Assembly (NCBI GenBank): GCA_905236145.1
Contig: CAJOOE010000051.1
Coordinates: 1 to 18,105 of the forward strand
DNA length: 18,105 bases
Source: an uncultured Selenomonadaceae bacterium
Lineage (GTDB): Bacteria; Bacillota; Negativicutes; Selenomonadales; Selenomonadaceae
Direction of reading: 5' to 3'
Part shown: positions 14,683-18,105 of the stretch, one piece after another
Layout: the number at the start of each line of letters is the position of its first letter
Position numbering within the stretch: position 1 is the stretch's first letter
Made by a program: the position numbers and the translations under genes
Notes under the pieces: generated by a model
Database searches by the model: none
Told to the model about the DNA's origin: nothing
What the model saw: only the letters and a program-made list of their open reading frames with translations

Positions 14683-14728
14683 GCGTCAGTAATTCCCCTG
14701 GCATACCGACACTCTAAAGCACTGACGC
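14683..14728 (+). promoter_or_regulatory. Perfect inverted repeat in the leader of the GH32 gene
   Basis: GCGTCAGT (14683-14690) and ACTGACGC (14721-14728) are a perfect 8-bp inverted repeat with a 30-base loop. They fill the 76-base gap after nadE, ending 8 bases before the AGGAGG site of the next gene. A competing helix, CAGGG (14679-14683) with CCCTG (14696-14700), could exclude it. There is no T tract, so it is not a normal terminator; it may be a regulatory RNA structure or repressor site. Confidence 0.42.
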
Positions 14729-14749
14729 AACCAAAAAGGAGGCAACGAC

Positions 14750-16183
14750 ATGGAAAATTTCGACAAACAACAAATTGACGAGAAGGTTCGCAAAGGTTTT
14801 CCCTTCAAAGACCGGCGGCACAACAATTTTCATTTGGAAATGCCTTTCGGCTTGATTAACGATCCCAACGGCTTGACTTATCTTGACGGCACTTGGCACA
14901 TTTTTTTCCAGTGGAATCCGCTCGGCGTTGTCCACAAAAATAAATGCTGGGCTTACACTTCCACGAAAGATTTTATAACCTACTCCGTCCCTCAACTCGC
15001 CATGCACCCGACAGACGTTCACGACAAAGACGGCTGTTATTCCGGTTGCGGGCTTGCAGAGGACGGAAAAGTCAGAGTGCTTTACACCTGCAATTCAAAA
15101 GACGAAAAAAATGTTCGCACGGCGGCTCAGAGATTCGGAACGCTTGAAAACGGAAAAATTCGCAAAGACTCAATAATCGTTCCCGGCAACCCGGAAGGTT
15201 ACACGGCTCATTTCCGCGATCCTTACATTTTTTACAAACACGGCAAAAGATATTTTGTTCTCGGTGCTCAAAGGGCTGACGAAACCGGCTGTGCCTTGCT
15301 TTACGAAGAAACTTCCGACGGTTGGAATTTCAAAGGCGAAATTAAAACCGATTACAAAAATTTCGGATATATGTGGGAATGTCCCGGACTTCTGCAATTC
15401 GGGAATTACGACGCGATGATTTTTTGCCCGCAGGGACTTGAGGCGGAAGAATTTAAATATCAAAACAAATTTCAAGCCGGATATATTGCCGGGCATTTGT
15501 CGCCGGATTCTTTGGACTTTATTCACGGTAAATTTGAGGAGATCGACAAGGGTTTTGAATTTTACGCCCCGCAAGCCTTCAACAATTCCGGCAGACATAT
15601 TTTAATCGGCTGGATGGGTATGCCGGATCGCGATGATGATTTTCCGGCGGAATCGGACGGTTGGCGATTTTCCCTCACAATGCCCAGAGAATTGACTTTG
15701 AAACAGGGTCACATTTTCTCAAAGCCGGCAAGAGAATTGAAAAAACTTCGTCAAGACTTTTTTGCGGTCGATGCGGCGGAAACTCCGGAAACTTCCTTCG
15801 AACTTTTTGAAGGCAGTGAATCGAAAATTAAAATTCGTTTCGGCAAGGCAAAGAAAATTACTTTAACTTTGGACTATGCCGGCGAAAAAGTTTTGATGAC
15901 TTACGACAAAACCGAACAGGTTATGACAATAGATCGGAATCAAATGAAATCCGGCGGCAAGGGTGTGCGTAAATTTAAACTTTTCGCCGATGAAGAATTT
16001 GATTTCAGATTGTTTGTCGATAAAACCGCGATCGAACTTTTCCTGCAACACGGGGAAGAAGTCGCAAGTTTCTTCGTTTTCCCGGAAAAAGACGTTGTTC
16101 CGCAACTCAAAATTTCCGGCGATGCGACTGTCGAAAAAATTTCCGGGAAAGTTTGGAAACTCGGAAAATTCAACTATGTTTAA
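14750..16183 (+). CDS. scrB: GH32 beta-fructofuranosidase, probably sucrose-6-phosphate hydrolase
   Basis: A 477-residue GH32 enzyme that splits beta-fructosides. It has no signal peptide, so it acts in the cytoplasm on imported sucrose, sucrose-6-phosphate or short fructans. The catalytic motifs are INDPNG (nucleophile D38), FRDP (transition-state stabiliser D157) and WECPG (acid/base E210), with YSGC (97-100) also conserved. A five-bladed propeller is followed by the beta-sandwich (about 345-477, ending in DKTAIELFLQHGEEVASFFVFP). The ATG has AGGAGG 7 bases upstream. No sucrose PTS, transporter, fructokinase or LacI-type regulator is nearby, so the phosphorylated substrate is unproven. It probably shares a transcript with nadE upstream and with the glutamine synthetase gene 29 bases downstream. 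Confidence 0.92.
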   Translation: MENFDKQQIDEKVRKGFPFKDRRHNNFHLEMPFGLINDPNGLTYLDGTWHIFFQWNPLGVVHKNKCWAYTSTKDFITYSVPQLAMHPTDVHDKDGCYSGCGLAEDGKVRVLYTCNSKDEKNVRTAAQRFGTLENGKIRKDSIIVPGNPEGYTAHFRDPYIFYKHGKRYFVLGAQRADETGCALLYEETSDGWNFKGEIKTDYKNFGYMWECPGLLQFGNYDAMIFCPQGLEAEEFKYQNKFQAGYIAGHLSPDSLDFIHGKFEEIDKGFEFYAPQAFNNSGRHILIGWMGMPDRDDDFPAESDGWRFSLTMPRELTLKQGHIFSKPARELKKLRQDFFAVDAAETPETSFELFEGSESKIKIRFGKAKKITLTLDYAGEKVLMTYDKTEQVMTIDRNQMKSGGKGVRKFKLFADEEFDFRLFVDKTAIELFLQHGEEVASFFVFPEKDVVPQLKISGDATVEKISGKVWKLGKFNYV

Positions 16184-16212
16184 AAAAATTTTTTTGAGGA
16201 GAGGATTTTTTA

Positions 16213-18096
16213 ATGGCGGAATTGCTCTACACAATCAAAGCGAACACACCGAAGGAAGAAATTATAAAACTTTTGAGAGATCGCCCGGAGATAAAATTTG
16301 TTTCGCTCGTCGGCATAGACCTTGCCGGCAACGATACAGACGAAAAAATTCCGGTCGAAATTTTCATCAAAGACATTGACGAATTTTATGCGGGCAGAGC
16401 GGTTCAGACGGACGGAAGTTCCGTTGTCCTGCCGGGAATCGCGACTTTGAACAATGCAAAGGTCGATATGCCGGTCGATCCCAATGTCAATTGGTTTGTC
16501 GATTACAATTTTGAACATTACGACAATGTGACAAATCGCCCGGTCGGGACTTTGCGTATTCCCGGATTTTTGATTCACGACGGCAAGCGGGTCGATTCCC
16601 GTGCAATTTTGACCGATACGCTCATTCACGTCAAAAAGGAACTTGTGGATCTGTTTCATCAACACCACGAAATAAGCGGGCTTGACGTAAACGGAAAAGA
16701 AGTTATCGACATAGTTTTTACTTCGGCGACGGAATTGGAATTTTGGGTAAAGACTCCGCTTGAAGAGGCGGCGGTCGAAGAGATGAGTGCGTCACAGGTC
16801 ATGCAGGAGCAGTATTGGGAAAGGACGCACGGAGCCGTCCGCTGTGCTTTGGAACAGACAATAATCGAACTTGAAAAATATAATTTGAAAGTCGAAATGG
16901 GACATAAGGAAGTCGGCGGTCTTAAAGCTCAAATTGACGAGGCGGGCAGGCTTACTCACGTTTGCGAGCAGCTGGAAATCGACTGGAGATTTGCGGACGC
17001 GGTTCAGGCGGCGGACAATGAAATTTTGGTGCGAATGATAGTCAAAGAAATTTTCCGGGCGAACGGGCTGGAAGTCAGCTTTAAAGCAAAGCCGATGATC
17101 GGACTTGCCGGAAACGGCGAACATACTCACATAGGACTTGCCGCAGTCACTGCGGACGGAAAACTTCACAATCTTTTTGCCGCGAAAGATCCGAAAAAAG
17201 ATTATATGAGTGCCGTGGGTTACGGGGCGATTATGGGAATTTTGAAAAATTACGAGGTTATAAATCCCTTCGTCAGTGCGACAAACGATTCACTCAACAG
17301 ACTCAAGCCGGGTTTCGAGGCCCCCGTCTGTATAGTGACTTCTCTGGGTCATTCGCCGGAAATTCCGAGCAGAAACAGGACGATTCTTGCCGGACTTATC
17401 CGCGATCTTGAAAATCCGATGGCAACCCGCTTTGAACTTCGTGCCTGCAATCCTTACAGTAATACTTATCTTGTCTTGGCGGCGGCATATTCGGCACTTT
17501 TGGACGGAGTAAAATTTGCGATAAATCATTCTACCGACGAACTTTTGAAAGAATTGAGCAAGGACGCCGGGCAAGAGGGAATTTATCTTGAAAAGGATCG
17601 GGCGTACAGAAGTGAAGAAGATGTTTTTGAGGATTACACACAAGACGAACGCGACAGACTTTTCGGGAAACCGCCGGCAACGGTTTGGGAAAATATGGAG
17701 GCATTGAAAAAATATCCGGAGAAAGTCAAAATAATTTCCTGCGGCGGAGCGTTGCGGGAAGAAATTATCGAATCTTTCCGGGTCGGTGCATTACTTCGCT
17801 GGAAAACGGAATTGGTTTCGCGAATTTTGCCGGAAATGCGTTCACTTGTCCGCAAAGCAAAGAAAATCGATGCGGAATTTGTTACGGACATGGACGCTTA
17901 CAACTGGAACAAAATTTTTATACTCCGGGCGGAACTTGCAAAAGATTCAATCGACGAAAAATCCCTGTTCACCCGGCTGATTGATGCTTTGGTTTCAAAA
18001 AATTATTCAAAGGCATCGGATTTGCAGGTTGAAATTTACCAAAAGATTGAAGAACTCAAAATGCTTTATGACGCTTACGAAAAAAATATAATCTGA
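16213..18096 (+). CDS. glnA: Long glutamine synthetase with C-terminal extension
   Basis: Makes glutamine from glutamate, ammonia and ATP. At 627 residues it exceeds classic GSI (about 440-470). The N-terminal beta-grasp-like region is about 1-120. The catalytic domain shows TSATELEFWV (170-179), EMGHKEVGGLKAQIDEAG (228-245), FKAKPMIGLAGNGEHTHIGL (290-309; compare GSGMHVH in GSI), VINPFVSATNDSLNRLKPGFEAP (349-371), RNRT (387-390) and FELRACNPYSNTYLVLAAAYSALLDG (407-432). Residues about 440-627 are a mostly helical, charged extension. No NLYDLP adenylylation loop is visible, so control by GlnE is unlikely. It is a divergent clade of the GS fold; glutamine synthetase activity is likely but a related gamma-glutamyl ligase cannot be excluded. 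The ribosome binding site is GAGGAGAGG, 8 bases before ATG. Confidence 0.9.
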   Translation: MAELLYTIKANTPKEEIIKLLRDRPEIKFVSLVGIDLAGNDTDEKIPVEIFIKDIDEFYAGRAVQTDGSSVVLPGIATLNNAKVDMPVDPNVNWFVDYNFEHYDNVTNRPVGTLRIPGFLIHDGKRVDSRAILTDTLIHVKKELVDLFHQHHEISGLDVNGKEVIDIVFTSATELEFWVKTPLEEAAVEEMSASQVMQEQYWERTHGAVRCALEQTIIELEKYNLKVEMGHKEVGGLKAQIDEAGRLTHVCEQLEIDWRFADAVQAADNEILVRMIVKEIFRANGLEVSFKAKPMIGLAGNGEHTHIGLAAVTADGKLHNLFAAKDPKKDYMSAVGYGAIMGILKNYEVINPFVSATNDSLNRLKPGFEAPVCIVTSLGHSPEIPSRNRTILAGLIRDLENPMATRFELRACNPYSNTYLVLAAAYSALLDGVKFAINHSTDELLKELSKDAGQEGIYLEKDRAYRSEEDVFEDYTQDERDRLFGKPPATVWENMEALKKYPEKVKIISCGGALREEIIESFRVGALLRWKTELVSRILPEMRSLVRKAKKIDAEFVTDMDAYNWNKIFILRAELAKDSIDEKSLFTRLIDALVSKNYSKASDLQVEIYQKIEELKMLYDAYEKNII

Positions 18097-18105
18097 CCGA
18101 AAAAA

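Noticed and set aside
1..18105. CRISPR arrays, tRNA or rRNA genes, insertion sequences, toxin-antitoxin or phage-defence genes
   Set aside because: I looked on both strands and found no regularly spaced repeats, cloverleaf-like gene, transposase motifs or defence-protein motifs.

Overview
The window looks like ordinary chromosome from a moderate-GC bacterium, most likely a Bacillota (Firmicutes) lineage and possibly Negativicutes. That placement is inferred from gene content: a PyrK-type electron-transfer subunit, a four-cysteine PheS insert, an RNase E/G, a SpoVB/MurJ-type flippase, a 627-residue glutamine synthetase, strong GGGAGG-type ribosome binding sites, and TTG or GTG starts on four genes. 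I see no tRNA, rRNA, CRISPR array, insertion sequence or phage gene. Coding is dense, and no gene-free gap exceeds about 230 bases.

Layout. (1) Bases 1-8145 are all minus strand. In transcription order they encode a truncated RNase G (8145 to 7015), TruA, a MurC-Ddl fusion, PyrK, PheS, TatD, a StrF-like glycosyltransferase and the start of thiamine diphosphokinase, which runs off the left edge. Near-consensus promoters precede rng and pheS; tatD has a good promoter of its own. (2) Bases 8318-12316 are plus strand: a Gfo/Idh/MocA oxidoreductase, a SpoVB/MurJ/Wzx-type flippase, and an overlapping metallophosphoesterase with both a Tat motif and a lipobox. (3) A small zinc-ribbon membrane protein (12313-12729, minus) converges on the phosphoesterase so tightly that the two stop codons overlap. 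(4) Bases 12961-18096 are plus strand: NAD+ synthase, a cytoplasmic GH32 fructosidase and the long glutamine synthetase.

How the genes fit together. The left block is housekeeping: RNA processing and modification, peptidoglycan precursor synthesis, pyrimidine synthesis, tRNA charging and thiamine diphosphate formation. The middle block has an envelope flavour (lipid-linked precursor flipping, an exported phosphoesterase). The right block links NAD synthesis, sucrose or fructan breakdown and ammonia assimilation, probably partly as one transcript.

I see no obvious unknown multi-gene system. The most unusual signals are: an NAD+ synthase whose glutaminase domain appears to have lost the catalytic cysteine (Gly137) and the catalytic-lysine segment; murC and ddl fused into one 785-residue protein; an RNase E/G that stops just before the family's zinc-link; pyrK and pheS separated from their usual partners pyrD and pheT; and several inverted repeats in leaders. 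All functional calls are from reading protein motifs, without database searches.
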